Assembly (NCBI GenBank): GCA_022567895.1
Contig: JADFGC010000005.1
Location: 1-34,965 of the forward strand
Origin: DRGT01 sp022567895
GTDB lineage: Archaea; Thermoproteota; Nitrososphaeria; Nitrososphaerales; Nitrosopumilaceae
Direction of reading: 5' to 3'
DNA length: 34,965 nt
The position numbers and the translations under genes were made by a program. Each line of letters opens with the position of its first letter. Within the stretch, counting starts at the first letter, position 1. Under the pieces are notes generated by a model. It was not told the DNA's origin and did no database searches. It was given only the letters and a program-made list of their open reading frames with translations. Below are positions 8,327 through 17,161 of this stretch, piece by piece.

Positions 8327-9226
8327 GGCTATTTTAAGGCCTTTGTACCTGTTTCTGATTGTTACTTCTGTAACACCTGCTGCTTCTGCTACATCACGTT
8401 GTGTTTTGCTTTCACCATTGGTGACACATGCAACGTAAAGTGCAGCTGCAGCTAGTCCCATTGGATCTTTTCCGGCAGATATTTTGAGTTCTTCAGCTGT
8501 TTGTAGAATTTTTGTTGCCTCTCGTTTAGTTTTTTCTGATAGTCCTGCTTTGCTTGCAATTCTAGATATACAATTTATAGGATTAACTACGGGCATTTTC
8601 AAACTAAGTTCTCTCAAGAGAAGACGGTAACATCTAGCAATGTCTTTTCTTTTTATATTACTTGCATTTCCAATATCTTTTAGAGTTCTTGGAGTTTCTG
8701 TATCACGACATGCTGCATAAAGAGCTGATGCAATTAATGCTGAAATTGAACGACCTCTAACTAGTCCTTTTTCAAGAGCCTTTCTATAGATGTAAGCAGC
8801 TTTTTCAATTACTGCATCACCAACTGCTAGTTTGTCTTTTAATCTATCGAGTTCACTAAAAGCTTGTCTAAAGTTTCTATCAACGGGTTCATGAACCTGG
8901 CTTCTACTATCCCAAGTTCGTAATCTTTCAATTGTACTTTTCATTGATGAAGATAATGGTTTTCCAGTTGCATCTTTGTTAGTAGGTCCAATAATTGTTG
9001 CAAGCCCCATGTCGTGCATAGCTAATGATGTTGGAACACCAGCCCGACTTCGTCCCTCATGTTCTTCTTTAGAAAATGATCTCCATTCAGGTCCTGACTC
9101 GTCTATTTTATCAGTAATTACAAAACCACACTTGCCACAGAAATTTTCACCAGTGTTTGTATCTGTAACAAGATTACCTTTTCCACATCTAGGACATCTA
9201 TCTTTTGTGTTTTCACTTTTTACCAT
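8315..9226 (-). CDS. tfb: Transcription initiation factor TFB
   Basis: The 303-aa protein is a full TFIIB homologue. Its zinc ribbon uses C11, C14, C30 and C33 (CPRCGKGN, CGKCG). The B-finger/linker (about 40-80) includes GPEWRSF and RAGVPTSLAMHDMGLAT. Two cyclin repeats follow (about 110-200 and 205-300), the second ending in TEVTIRNRYKGLK, which is the helix-turn-helix that reads the BRE. It recruits RNA polymerase to TBP-bound promoters. It starts at ATG 9226. Two TATA-like elements lie upstream, GTTAAATAC about 30 nt away and TTTATAAATA about 58 nt away, so two transcription starts are possible. Confidence 0.96.
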   Translation of the reverse strand: MVKSENTKDRCPRCGKGNLVTDTNTGENFCGKCGFVITDKIDESGPEWRSFSKEEHEGRSRAGVPTSLAMHDMGLATIIGPTNKDATGKPLSSSMKSTIERLRTWDSRSQVHEPVDRNFRQAFSELDRLKDKLAVGDAVIEKAAYIYRKALEKGLVRGRSISALIASALYAACRDTETPRTLKDIGNASNIKRKDIARCYRLLLRELSLKMPVVNPINCISRIASKAGLSEKTKREATKILQTAEELKISAGKDPMGLAAAALYVACVTNGESKTQRDVAEAAGVTEVTIRNRYKGLKIALNL

Positions 9227-9279
9227 AACAAATCGCCAAATCCTTGATTAGTTGTATTTAACATTTGCTAAATTATTAT

Positions 9280-9289
9280 TTATAAATAT
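9280..9289 (-). promoter_or_regulatory. Distal TATA-like box of the tfb gene
   Basis: On the minus strand the sequence reads AATATTTATAA, a strong archaeal TATA match, about 58 nt upstream of the TFB start codon. It would give a leader of about 30 nt. A second, weaker TATA-like GTTAAATAC at 9252-9260 is at the leaderless distance. Confidence 0.4.
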
Positions 9290-9306
9290 TTCGCTAATTT
9301 CATATT

Positions 9307-9939
9307 TTAGGGGCCCAAAATTTGTTGAATTTTTTGAGAAAAAGTAGGTTTTTCATTTTGTGATAGTGAAAATTGGAGATCATCCATATTGTCTACATCC
9401 ATCATAATTCTTCTTACAAAAACCAATGAAGTGTTTGGAGTATATGATTTGCCCGTAGTAAGATGGATTTTGTAGCTATCTTCATCATAATGTGTTTTCA
9501 TTAAATCTACAGGCATACGAACAAGAGCATTTGTTCCATCAAATCTTCGCGAAGGAACTATTAATGAAAACTTGGGTGGGTTTTGAAATTGTAATAAAAA
9601 ATCAATATCTTGTGTTTTCATGGATGGAATGTCTTGTGGGAATACAATTGATGTATCAAAACCATTTTTATTTACATAATCATCAGCTAGGGCAACAGCA
9701 TCATTCACACCGGTTTCATTATCTGCTAGTTGAATTGGATTGAATTTTTTTGAGATTTTGAGTGCTTCTTCATCTTTTGAAACAACCACAATTTCATCAA
9801 TTAGATTTGAAACAGACAAAGTCTGTAAAACTTCTTCAAACATTAATTTACAAATAATGATTTTTTTTTCTTCATCAATGTTTAATCGTGTTTTAGCATT
9901 AGAAAATGTTTTTACAGGAATTATAGCAGATGTTTTCAA
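9307..9939 (-). CDS. cofC: 2-phospho-L-lactate guanylyltransferase CofC
   Basis: The 210-aa protein has the nucleotidyltransferase start AIIPVKTFSNAKTRL (5-19), a later ADNETGVNDAVALA segment and FPQDIPSMKTQDID, which is the metal-binding PxDxP-like loop of this family, then SRRFDGTNAL. CofC activates a three-carbon acid (2-phospholactate or phosphoenolpyruvate) with GTP for coenzyme F420 synthesis. The start is TTG at 9939, one base after the cofD stop, so the two genes form a tight cofD-cofC pair with consecutive steps. The length is normal for archaeal CofC. Confidence 0.93.
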   Translation of the reverse strand: MKTSAIIPVKTFSNAKTRLNIDEEKKIIICKLMFEEVLQTLSVSNLIDEIVVVSKDEEALKISKKFNPIQLADNETGVNDAVALADDYVNKNGFDTSIVFPQDIPSMKTQDIDFLLQFQNPPKFSLIVPSRRFDGTNALVRMPVDLMKTHYDEDSYKIHLTTGKSYTPNTSLVFVRRIMMDVDNMDDLQFSLSQNEKPTFSQKIQQILGP

Positions 9940-9940
9940 A

Positions 9941-10882
9941 CTAGACGTGAACTTGTTTTAAAATAAAAGATGCTAATGCGTCTTCAGCTTGCTTTGTTTT
10001 CATAGTGATTTTTGTCTCATAGACGTTCATGTCCAAGTTCTGAATTTTTTTTGCAAGTAATCTATCTTTGGAATCTATTACAATGTTTGAGCAAACATCA
10101 GAATACATTTTTGCTAATCCGTATGAATTTACCTCTATTCCTGCAGCTTCCATATACATTCCTGCAGGACCACTAATTGCTTTATCTCCAATTAATGGAC
10201 TTACTGAGACAACTTTTTTCTTCATTTTTGATAATTCTTTTCTTATTCCTTTGATTTGCAGCATTGGCCCAATACTAGTTAATGGGTTTCCTGGTGCAAG
10301 TATAACAAGATCAGAATCATGAATCATATTTACTGCTTCAGGATTCGGTCGAGCCTTCTCAGCTCCAATGTATTGAATTCCTTCAACCTTGTCTTTTCCC
10401 CTATACTTTACCCAAAATTCTTGAAGATGAAGTTCTCCCTTGTCTGTGATAATTCTTGTTTCTATGCTGTTGTCAGTGACAGGAATTATTTTTGCGCTAA
10501 CTGCAAATTTCTCACACATCCACTTTGTGATATCGCTCAGATTTTTTCCATTCTTTAACATGTTTGTCCTGATTAGATTAGTAGCTGCATCTCTATCGCC
10601 AATTCTAAACCAAGTGTCCTCACCAAAAACTTCCATTTGTCGAAGAAAATTAAAAGTGTCATTTTTTATGCCCCAACCTCTTTCATGATCTAACAAATCA
10701 GCCAATCCGTAAATTATCGTATCAATATCTGGGCACACATACAGTCCATAAAGCCAATAATTATCACCTACATTGCATACTACACTTGTATTGGTCTCTT
10801 GAGAAACTAAACCACGAACTAATTTTACAGATCCTGTTCCCCCAGCAAGAATTGTTACATTTTTTACCAAACTAAAACTCAT
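9941..10882 (-). CDS. cofD: 2-phospho-L-lactate transferase CofD
   Basis: The 313-aa protein begins with ILAGGTGSVKLVRGL (11-25), the CofD nucleotide-binding start, followed by VVCNVGDNYWLYGLYVCPDIDTIIYGLADL, a hallmark of the family. LAPGNPLTSIGPML near 195-210 and VSPLIGDKAISGPAGMYMEA near 226-245 complete it. CofD joins the activated three-carbon unit to FO, giving F420-0 or dehydro-F420-0. It is transcribed just upstream of cofC, with one base between them. It starts at ATG 10882 and shares a divergent promoter region with the membrane-anchored protein at 10983. Confidence 0.95.
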   Translation of the reverse strand: MSFSLVKNVTILAGGTGSVKLVRGLVSQETNTSVVCNVGDNYWLYGLYVCPDIDTIIYGLADLLDHERGWGIKNDTFNFLRQMEVFGEDTWFRIGDRDAATNLIRTNMLKNGKNLSDITKWMCEKFAVSAKIIPVTDNSIETRIITDKGELHLQEFWVKYRGKDKVEGIQYIGAEKARPNPEAVNMIHDSDLVILAPGNPLTSIGPMLQIKGIRKELSKMKKKVVSVSPLIGDKAISGPAGMYMEAAGIEVNSYGLAKMYSDVCSNIVIDSKDRLLAKKIQNLDMNVYETKITMKTKQAEDALASFILKQVHV

Positions 10883-10982
10883 ATTTCACTAACTGTCACC
10901 AAATATTACTTTTTCAAAAATTGGCAATTTTGCAAAATATTTTCAAGTAAGATTTAATACTCTCACATCTAGGTAGCAGATC

Positions 10983-12245
10983 GTGTCTGGAAAGGTTGTT
11001 GTTTTTTCAGTATTATTAACGACTTTGATTATTTTGAGTACTAGCACTCCTGCTTGGGCAGCTCAGCTTAGTGCAAGAATTAATCCTGACAGTATAACTT
11101 CCGATTTTGTAATGATATATCAAAGAACCATTTTCATTGAATATGACGATGGTGGGCAAATTGCTGATTTGCTAAAACAGCAATCTTGGACAAATTCAGT
11201 CACAGCTGATTCGTCTGACCAAGGTGTTGCTGATTTGATTGAAAAATTAAATCAAAAATTTCGTAATGATCAAAGTGCTACAAAAATTTCTGATATGAGT
11301 ATAGATTACTCTGTAAAATTAACAGGAAGAGGACTAAACACTGCTATTGATTACAAACTAATTCTAGATGGTACATTATCAGGTTATATCATCAAAAAAG
11401 ATCAAATTAGAACTCTTATTGACATGGGATGGCGTGGAATGTCTGTTGATGATCTTGTTGTAGTTAAAGGTGTTGAAATCAATTTACCAAGTTCTGTATT
11501 TAAAGAAAATGAAGCTATAGTTTATTCTCACCTTGCCGGAACTGAAGCAGATTCCATACTTGATGCGCCTTTGATTAATGCTGATGGAATAAAGAACCAA
11601 CCGCTTCCTAATTGGCACTTTTTGTTTGACCCAACAGGAATTAGCGTTGACGCGAGTACATTTGGTTTAGCTGAAGAAATTTCTGGATTTGTGATTTCAG
11701 GTTATACAATGGGTGAAAGTAGTATAAGAGAGGGAAGACAAGTTGAGCAAATAAAAGAAGCAGCCTTTACAGTTGATAGAAAATATATTATAAAAAGTGT
11801 TCAATCTGCAGATAGTGCCAATATACAAGTAATAGGATTTGGTGCCGTTGATAATTTAGCAGGTCTTGAAATTATTGGTGTTACTCCAACCCCACCAGAA
11901 GGCTATGCAACAACATCCACTGGAGGCTTTCCAGTTGGAATCATTTATGGAATGGCAGCGATGGCAGCAATTGGTGGCGCTGGAATCTTCATATTTAGTA
12001 ATAGAAAATTAAAAGCAGAAAAGGGACAAACAGAACAAACAGGAATTGATCCTTCAAGATTAAGAGCTTATCAAACTAGTGCAGGCGCTGGCGGATATCA
12101 AACCGTCAGAGGTGAAGCACAACTAATTGATGACACAGATTATCAAAAAAGTAGAAGTGTTTATGATGAGAAAAAACCTGAAGAGCCTTCAAAAGAATCT
12201 CAAAGTACCAAGGGCTCTCTGCCTAAAGGATTTAAGAAAGATTAG
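10983..12245 (+). CDS. Membrane-anchored secreted protein, 420 aa, function unknown
   Basis: The start is GTG at 10983, with GATTTAATAC about 30 nt upstream. The protein has a signal peptide (hydrophobic 5-18, cleavage near PAWAAQ), an extracellular domain of about 290 residues with no motif I recognise, one membrane helix (about 316-338, IIYGMAAMAAIGGAGIFIF) and a charged cytoplasmic tail of about 80 residues rich in Lys/Glu/Ser. This is a type I layout. The TAG stop overlaps the 3' end of the convergent RNase P RNA. It stands alone on the plus strand. A conserved archaeal envelope protein is likely, but no function can be assigned from sequence. Confidence 0.75.
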   Translation: MSGKVVVFSVLLTTLIILSTSTPAWAAQLSARINPDSITSDFVMIYQRTIFIEYDDGGQIADLLKQQSWTNSVTADSSDQGVADLIEKLNQKFRNDQSATKISDMSIDYSVKLTGRGLNTAIDYKLILDGTLSGYIIKKDQIRTLIDMGWRGMSVDDLVVVKGVEINLPSSVFKENEAIVYSHLAGTEADSILDAPLINADGIKNQPLPNWHFLFDPTGISVDASTFGLAEEISGFVISGYTMGESSIREGRQVEQIKEAAFTVDRKYIIKSVQSADSANIQVIGFGAVDNLAGLEIIGVTPTPPEGYATTSTGGFPVGIIYGMAAMAAIGGAGIFIFSNRKLKAEKGQTEQTGIDPSRLRAYQTSAGAGGYQTVRGEAQLIDDTDYQKSRSVYDEKKPEEPSKESQSTKGSLPKGFKKD

Positions 12246-12531
12246 TGCGTGCTGGGAGTAACCCTCCTTCTGTTTTCACGATATTTCGCTTTGCAGCCTA
12301 CCTGAACTCGGTACAAGAACCTATAGTTCTGTTTGGCCTTGCTCCATGTGGGTCAGATTTTTCATTCCTTCACTGGAAATCTCAGGTTTTGCCATCATAG
12401 TGCTCCAGATTGGATTTATTTCTGAACTGTTGCCAATCATCTCTGATTATTCATCTCTGAATCACATTTCCTGTATGGAGGGAGGAGTTTCCTCTGCCGT
12501 AGCAGCGTGTCGTGCTCCAGCTCGCACACTA
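12243..12531 (-). ncRNA. rnpB: RNase P RNA (archaeal type)
   Basis: The minus strand folds like RNase P RNA. P1 pairs the 5' segment (minus-strand read of 12517-12531, GTGCG..GCTGG) with the 3' segment CCAGCACGCACTA (12243-12255). The conserved CR-I core appears as CAGAGGAAACTCC (12484-12496) and CR-V as ACAGAAGGAGGGTTACTCC (12255-12273). GAGCAAGGCCAAACAGAA and AGGTAGGCTGCAAAGCGAA match the specificity-domain conserved parts. The RNA is the catalytic part of tRNA 5'-end processing. Ends are set from P1 only and could be off by a few bases. The 3' end overlaps the stop codon of the convergent gene at 12243-12245. Confidence 0.88.
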
Positions 12532-12564
12532 TCTTGAAGTAGTTTTAACTTAATTTCAATTTTT

Positions 12565-13059
12565 CTATAGTGAAATTCCAAAATCAAGCAATATAGAATT
12601 AATTTTATTCTCAGATTCTAGTTTTGAATACTCATCTAATAGTTCCTTGTTTAATTCGTAAAAGGTGTGACCCCACTTGAATTTATCAAGCATTTTCAAG
12701 GACAGGTCTTGATGACCCAATATGTAGAGTGCAGCGGAAATTGCTTCAACCGTTGTTAACTTATTTAATTTTGAATAGTTTACAGGGTTTCCAGCAAACA
12801 ATGGAGGAAGTTTTCTTCTAATTCCTGTGAATTTTTTTACAAAGGTTTTGTCTGCAAGACTCCATGAACAATCGATGCCAGTTACAGATCTGATTAGTTT
12901 TTTATCTTTATTTAATAGAGTTTTTTCTGCAAAAGGATCCAATACCAAAGTTTTGTTCGATGTTTTATGAACATTATTTGCTAATCCAAACTTTACTAGT
13001 TTTGCGGCAGTGCATTTTTTAGGATCATCTTGTTTTAACATTAATACTTGAATTCTCAA
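12565..13059 (-). CDS. tsr3: Small-subunit rRNA aminocarboxypropyltransferase Tsr3 (DUF367)
   Basis: The 164-aa protein matches the Tsr3 family: QDDPKKCTAAKLVKFG (10-25), VLDPFAEKTLL, then GIDCSWSLADKTF (about 61-73) and RKLPPLFAGNPVNYSKLNKLTTVEAISAALYILG. The last part contains the LPxLxAxNPVNYG-like SAM-binding stretch. Tsr3 transfers an aminocarboxypropyl group from SAM to a pseudouridine-derived base near the small-subunit decoding site. The start is TTG at 13059. It lies upstream of the RNase P RNA on the same strand with 33 bp between, so two RNA-maturation genes sit together. Confidence 0.9.
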   Translation of the reverse strand: MRIQVLMLKQDDPKKCTAAKLVKFGLANNVHKTSNKTLVLDPFAEKTLLNKDKKLIRSVTGIDCSWSLADKTFVKKFTGIRRKLPPLFAGNPVNYSKLNKLTTVEAISAALYILGHQDLSLKMLDKFKWGHTFYELNKELLDEYSKLESENKINSILLDFGISL

Positions 13060-13093
13060 TTCTAGATTTTTTACAGGTATTGGCTATTAGAAT

Positions 13094-16000
13094 TTACTCA
13101 ATAGTGATGTAAGTTATCTTATAGTATAATCTTGATAGTTGTTCATCTTTTATAACTTCAACATTCCATGTGGAATTAGGCAAAGTTTCAATAGATGATT
13201 CTGGCAAAATAGTGAATTTTTCTAATCTTGCATCAGGACCACTATAACGTATATTGTAGTTCTTACCGTCAATCTCTACAACCTGGTAAATTGTTCCAGG
13301 TGCACGAGTAGAATCAGAAACCATACAACCAGATTCTTGGCCGATAATACAAGTACCATCCTCTGTTGTGATTTTGATGTTAACGTTGCTTTCTTCACCA
13401 CGGGTTGGTGTCAAAAGTAATCCTTGTAGAACTCTAGGTACTAGTTCTTCACCATCTAATATTTTTTCAGCAACAAAAATTGGTACAAAAGTATCTGGAA
13501 TTCTATTAACCTTCTCAGTAGTTCTTTTTCCTTTTGCTAATTGTTCTCGTAGTTCTTTTTCTAATGTAGCTTGTTCAGTTACTAAAAATGAAGATGAAAA
13601 TACTCCAAATTCAGTATCAACAATTATTTCGTATACTCCTTTAGCATCATCTGTTGATGGGATTGTATATTCATGGGTAAATGCACCAGAAGGATCTGTG
13701 ACGACTGGTATCGATGCTCCAGGTCGGCCGCAGATGAATGAGCCACATGTGAGTTGTAATTCATCTTCCTGAACTACTGTAATAGAAATGTTTTCCAGAT
13801 ATACAATCTTAGTTGGTCTTCCAGTAATTTGTACTGTATCACCTATTCCATATTCCTCTTTGTCAGTATTTAGTAAGATTGCCAAAGGAACATCTCCACC
13901 AATGTTAAAATCATTGTCTATTGAAAATAATGTTTCAGCTCTTAATCCTTGATAAATTGCAGTTGCTTTGTAGTTTCCTTCTTTGAAAACAGTTACTGGA
14001 AGAACAAATGAGCTTTCAAAGCGTCCTCCAGTATCCAAGTAAACTGATGAATCTAAGATTTGTTTGAATGGGAAAGTTCCATCTTTAATTATTATTTGTG
14101 CTCTCTCTGGAACAACTAGTCCTTCAGTTCCCTGTACTCTTTTAATCGCAGTTCCAATAACCTTCATAGTTTCTCCTGCACTATAGACTGCTTTGTCAGT
14201 AGTAACGGATAATGGTTCAATTTGTAAAGTGTCTTGTTCTGGATTTGGTGAAACTTTAAAGAAAATATTTGTACTGCCAGTATCAGTGCCAACAATTACC
14301 TGATAAACTCCATAGTTACTAAAAGACAAAGATCTATCATTTTCAATTGAAGGTGTTTTTTCAAATCTTGGGGTTTCCCAACTCCAGGAAAATCTAGATT
14401 GATCTGCTAATGTGCCAAATTTATCAGTGTCTCCATCAGGTTTTATCAATGTGATTTGGATTCCAGTTCCTTGAGAAATTCCTGGAACAATTCCATCAAG
14501 CAATACAGTTTCTCCCAAACCAAAAACTTCTTTGTTTAATTGCAAAAGAAAGTCGTCTTGAATGTTTAGTGGGTCTACTACTGTGAATGTGGTTGTATCA
14601 GTAAACTTTCCATTTGCGTATGTTGCTTTAACTTTGTAAGTTCCTTCTTCAAAAATATTATTGTAAAGAGATTGTTCTACCTTAAAACTTCCAACAATAT
14701 CTGGAACAGCAGTGAGAAAGAAAAGAGCGGTTGTTGCTTTATTTGAAGAAGGTTTGTGTGTATCAATTAGTATTGGGGAGCCATCTTCTCCTGTGATTTG
14801 AATATCAACCACGAATGTTTGAAAAGTACTCGATGTTTGAATGTCAGCTACTCTACCCAAAATCTTCAAAGTATCGCCAATTTCATAAATTGTTTTGTCA
14901 GTTTCAACGGAAATTGTTTCTGTTGGTAGAACTTCATATTCATCTGGATTTTCTACGACCAGAAAGTTAATGATTGCAGTTCCAACATCTTTTGATACTG
15001 TAACTCGATAACCACCAAAGCTATTTTCGTTATTTGGAATTTTAAATTCATAATTGAATGTACTGTCTCCAGCTAATCTTACTGAGCTCAATTCTTTTAC
15101 AATTCTGGAAGGATCAAAGTCTAGAGCAAAAGTTTGTGTTTGAAGAACTTCAAGATCTAAAGTGTCTAAGAACAAATTATTTAATCTGCCAGAAATTTTT
15201 ACAGTTTCGCCTATTCCATATACTTCTTTATCAGTTATCAAGGAAATAAGTACATCTTCTTTTACATCTTCACTGAGATCAAAAGTAGCACTAGCAGTTT
15301 GTGTTCCGTATTCAGCACTAATAGTGTGAATACCATAACTCGGAGAAACTGTATCCATGAATAGATTTGTGATAAATTGTGCATCTTCATATTGATTAAA
15401 GTCACCACCTCTTACACCAGTGTTAACGCCACCAATGCTAGGGAATAATGTTCCATCAAAAATTTGAATTCCATCAGGATTAGTAACTGTAAATTTTAGT
15501 CCTTCAAATTCTATTATATCTGAAGTTTCGGCAAAAATTATTGCTGTTTCACCTGGAATGTAAGATTCTTTATCTGTTGAAATTACAAGTGCACCAGCTT
15601 CTTTCTGCGTTGTTTCAATTACTTCATCACCTACAGAAAATTCTGTTTGAGCTGTTTCACCTGCATATGATACGCGTACATCATAAATTCCATCATAAAT
15701 TCTAAGAACTTTTTGTAATTTTAATTGAATTTCATATTCTAAATTCAAATCCGGATATAGAGTTAAAGTATCATAATAGTTTGGTCCTGAAATAATCACA
15801 TCAATTGTTGCTTGACTAAAGGTTGGTTGTTCTACAAAAACTTGTTTTGAAACTGTACCGCTAATTGTTGCAGTTTCACCAAAGATGTAACTTGATTTTT
15901 CAGTAGAAATTGTAACTAACACTCCTTCTTCTGCTTCTTCAATTACTAACTTTCCATTAGTTGAACCTGCTGAGGATGTTTCAAACGTCCAATCATCAGA

Positions 16001-16444
16001 AGTGTTTGTATCAAAGCCATCGTATACTCTTTGCCAAGAGCTAAAATCATTGTTTAGATCACTGATTAATGGAGTTTCATCAATTATGGTGCCAGTTTCA
16101 TCACGTAATTCAATTTGTTCTGCAACATCAGTAAACCAAGAACTTTGATAAGAGTATGTTAGAAATTGTCCAGGTTTTATTGATGTGCCAACTGGTATTG
16201 TTAACGTTTTCTTCAAAACAGTTGTTGATGCAATTTCCCAATCACCAATGTAAACTTCTTCATTGGTTGGATTGAAAATTTCTACCCATTCAGAGATTGA
16301 TTTTGAATCATCTCCCGGAGGATTGATATCAACTTCATTAATTACAACATGATTAGCTATGTCAGCAGATTGTCCATTAGCAGCAAATGGAATAGCCCCC
16401 AATAGAAAAAATGCAAAAATTCCCAATATTATCTCTAGTTTCAT
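13094..16444 (-). CDS. Large secreted surface protein: lamin-tail domain plus seven Ig-like repeats
   Basis: The 1116-aa protein has a signal peptide (residues 1-25), a lamin-tail domain (about 31-160, with VINEVDINPPGDD and EWVEIFNPTNEEVYIGDWE) and seven repeats that each open with a TDKxxYxxGET/DTxxIxG motif, at about 181, 290, 404, 515, 637, 749 and 860. Spacing is 109-122 residues, as in macroglobulin-like or Ig-like beta domains. A charged linker (960-980) and a C-terminal domain (about 985-1116) with four Cys in CGSFICG and CIIGQESGC across the last parts follow. I see no C-terminal membrane helix, so attachment to the envelope is unexplained. A leader with GTGAGG lies just before the ATG. 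An adhesion or surface-layer role is inference. Confidence 0.85.
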   Translation of the reverse strand: MKLEIILGIFAFFLLGAIPFAANGQSADIANHVVINEVDINPPGDDSKSISEWVEIFNPTNEEVYIGDWEIASTTVLKKTLTIPVGTSIKPGQFLTYSYQSSWFTDVAEQIELRDETGTIIDETPLISDLNNDFSSWQRVYDGFDTNTSDDWTFETSSAGSTNGKLVIEEAEEGVLVTISTEKSSYIFGETATISGTVSKQVFVEQPTFSQATIDVIISGPNYYDTLTLYPDLNLEYEIQLKLQKVLRIYDGIYDVRVSYAGETAQTEFSVGDEVIETTQKEAGALVISTDKESYIPGETAIIFAETSDIIEFEGLKFTVTNPDGIQIFDGTLFPSIGGVNTGVRGGDFNQYEDAQFITNLFMDTVSPSYGIHTISAEYGTQTASATFDLSEDVKEDVLISLITDKEVYGIGETVKISGRLNNLFLDTLDLEVLQTQTFALDFDPSRIVKELSSVRLAGDSTFNYEFKIPNNENSFGGYRVTVSKDVGTAIINFLVVENPDEYEVLPTETISVETDKTIYEIGDTLKILGRVADIQTSSTFQTFVVDIQITGEDGSPILIDTHKPSSNKATTALFFLTAVPDIVGSFKVEQSLYNNIFEEGTYKVKATYANGKFTDTTTFTVVDPLNIQDDFLLQLNKEVFGLGETVLLDGIVPGISQGTGIQITLIKPDGDTDKFGTLADQSRFSWSWETPRFEKTPSIENDRSLSFSNYGVYQVIVGTDTGSTNIFFKVSPNPEQDTLQIEPLSVTTDKAVYSAGETMKVIGTAIKRVQGTEGLVVPERAQIIIKDGTFPFKQILDSSVYLDTGGRFESSFVLPVTVFKEGNYKATAIYQGLRAETLFSIDNDFNIGGDVPLAILLNTDKEEYGIGDTVQITGRPTKIVYLENISITVVQEDELQLTCGSFICGRPGASIPVVTDPSGAFTHEYTIPSTDDAKGVYEIIVDTEFGVFSSSFLVTEQATLEKELREQLAKGKRTTEKVNRIPDTFVPIFVAEKILDGEELVPRVLQGLLLTPTRGEESNVNIKITTEDGTCIIGQESGCMVSDSTRAPGTIYQVVEIDGKNYNIRYSGPDARLEKFTILPESSIETLPNSTWNVEVIKDEQLSRLYYKITYITIE

Positions 16445-16592
16445 ATCCTCACGCTGCTATCGACTTTAGTTAAAGCACGAATTTTAGATTGAAATTGAGT
16501 AAAAGTTGAGCTTGTTGTTAAAGTCATATATCTTTGAATATTCATTCGTAAATTTCCGCTTTTTCATAATTAAGCCATACGTAGGAATCATC

Positions 16593-16850
16593 CTAAGATT
16601 TCTCAGACTTGTCACAATTTGGACATTTTTTGTTGATTACTTTTTCTCCACATTGAGCACAAAATCCTTCTCCGATTTTTTTTTCTAAAAATTTCTGTCT
16701 GCTACGTGTGAATGCCTTAATTCCAAAAAAAATCGCAATTCCAATTGCAATGGCATAAGCTGGAGTCATTGGAGGTGGAAATGCCATTAGCCCAAAAATA
16801 AAAAGTAAAGTACCTGCCAACAAAATTATATCACGTTTTACAAATTTCAT
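16593..16850 (-). CDS. Small membrane protein with C-terminal zinc ribbon, 85 aa
   Basis: Two membrane helices (about 8-24, IILLAGTLLFIFGLMAF, and 29-44) are followed by a basic linker (FTRSRQKFLEKK) and a zinc ribbon from CAQCG and CPNC with 10 residues between them. The start is taken as ATG at 16850. The frame could also open one codon earlier at TTG. A T/A-rich promoter-like stretch lies about 26 nt upstream. It sits alone between the large surface protein and the tRNA region. A cytosolic zinc ribbon on a hairpin membrane anchor suggests a protein-interaction role, but no function is known to me. Confidence 0.7.
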   Translation of the reverse strand: MKFVKRDIILLAGTLLFIFGLMAFPPPMTPAYAIAIGIAIFFGIKAFTRSRQKFLEKKIGEGFCAQCGEKVINKKCPNCDKSEKS

Positions 16851-16923
16851 CAATCATCATAAAATAAATTTTGATAAAAAGATATGCCAGAGCTCAGAGC
16901 CATGTGTTTACTTCATTTCAAAG

Positions 16924-16992
16924 TCAATACTCTAACTCTTCTTCATCGCCTGGCAAAAATATTAGAAAATTATTAGATAATAACATTGTCAT
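16924..16992 (-). CDS. Possible 22-aa acidic microprotein
   Basis: An ATG frame (16992) encodes 22 residues that end NFLIFLPGDEEELEY. The IFLP core plus acidic tail resembles the two microproteins at 31985-32068 and 33209-33373. There is no clear promoter at the right distance, although AATTTAAG lies 12-17 nt upstream. It fills part of the otherwise gene-poor 16854-17033 stretch. The length makes chance a real alternative. Confidence 0.25.
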   Translation of the reverse strand: MTMLLSNNFLIFLPGDEEELEY

Positions 16993-17033
16993 CTGTCAAG
17001 CTTAAATTGGGGGGTAGGATGTGCTGATTCGTT

Positions 17034-17110
17034 GGGATTGTGGTCTAGCTTGGTATGATTCTGGTTTTGGGTACCAGAGGTCGTAGGTTCAAATCCTGCC
17101 AATCCCACCA
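17034..17110 (+). tRNA. tRNA-Pro (anticodon UGG), CCA encoded
   Basis: The acceptor stem GGGATTG pairs with CAATCCC. The anticodon stem CTGGT/ACCAG encloses the loop TTTGGGT, giving anticodon TGG (Pro). The T arm is GTAGG TTCAAAT CCTGC. The discriminator A and CCA are encoded in the DNA and end at 17110. A CTTAAATT stretch near 17001-17008 is about 28 nt upstream and may be its TATA box. No intron is visible. Confidence 0.93.
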
Positions 17111-17111
17111 G

Positions 17112-17118
17112 TTTTTTT
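17112..17118 (+). terminator. Poly-T terminator after tRNA-Pro
   Basis: Seven T residues begin two bases after the encoded CCA, as expected for archaeal factor-independent termination. Confidence 0.6.
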
Positions 17119-17161
17119 ATTGAATGATGATTTTAAATAACGACTATAATCATTTCTGTTA

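Noticed and set aside
13368..13772. Plus-strand 134-aa open frame inside the large surface protein gene
   Set aside because: It is antisense to a clearly coding repeat protein and its translation has no domain pattern.
13094..16444. Possible CRISPR-like or tandem DNA repeats
   Set aside because: The periodicity of about 330 bp comes from Ig-like protein repeats with diverged DNA. There are no short direct repeats with spacers.
16902..16976. Plus-strand 24-aa frame (MCLLHFKVNT...) before tRNA-Pro
   Set aside because: No recognisable motif, no promoter at the right distance, and it lies antisense to another tiny candidate. Likely chance.
17120..17161. C/D box sRNA candidate (ATGATGA near 17123)
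   Set aside because: No matching D box CTGA at a suitable distance. The stretch is better explained as the promoter of map.
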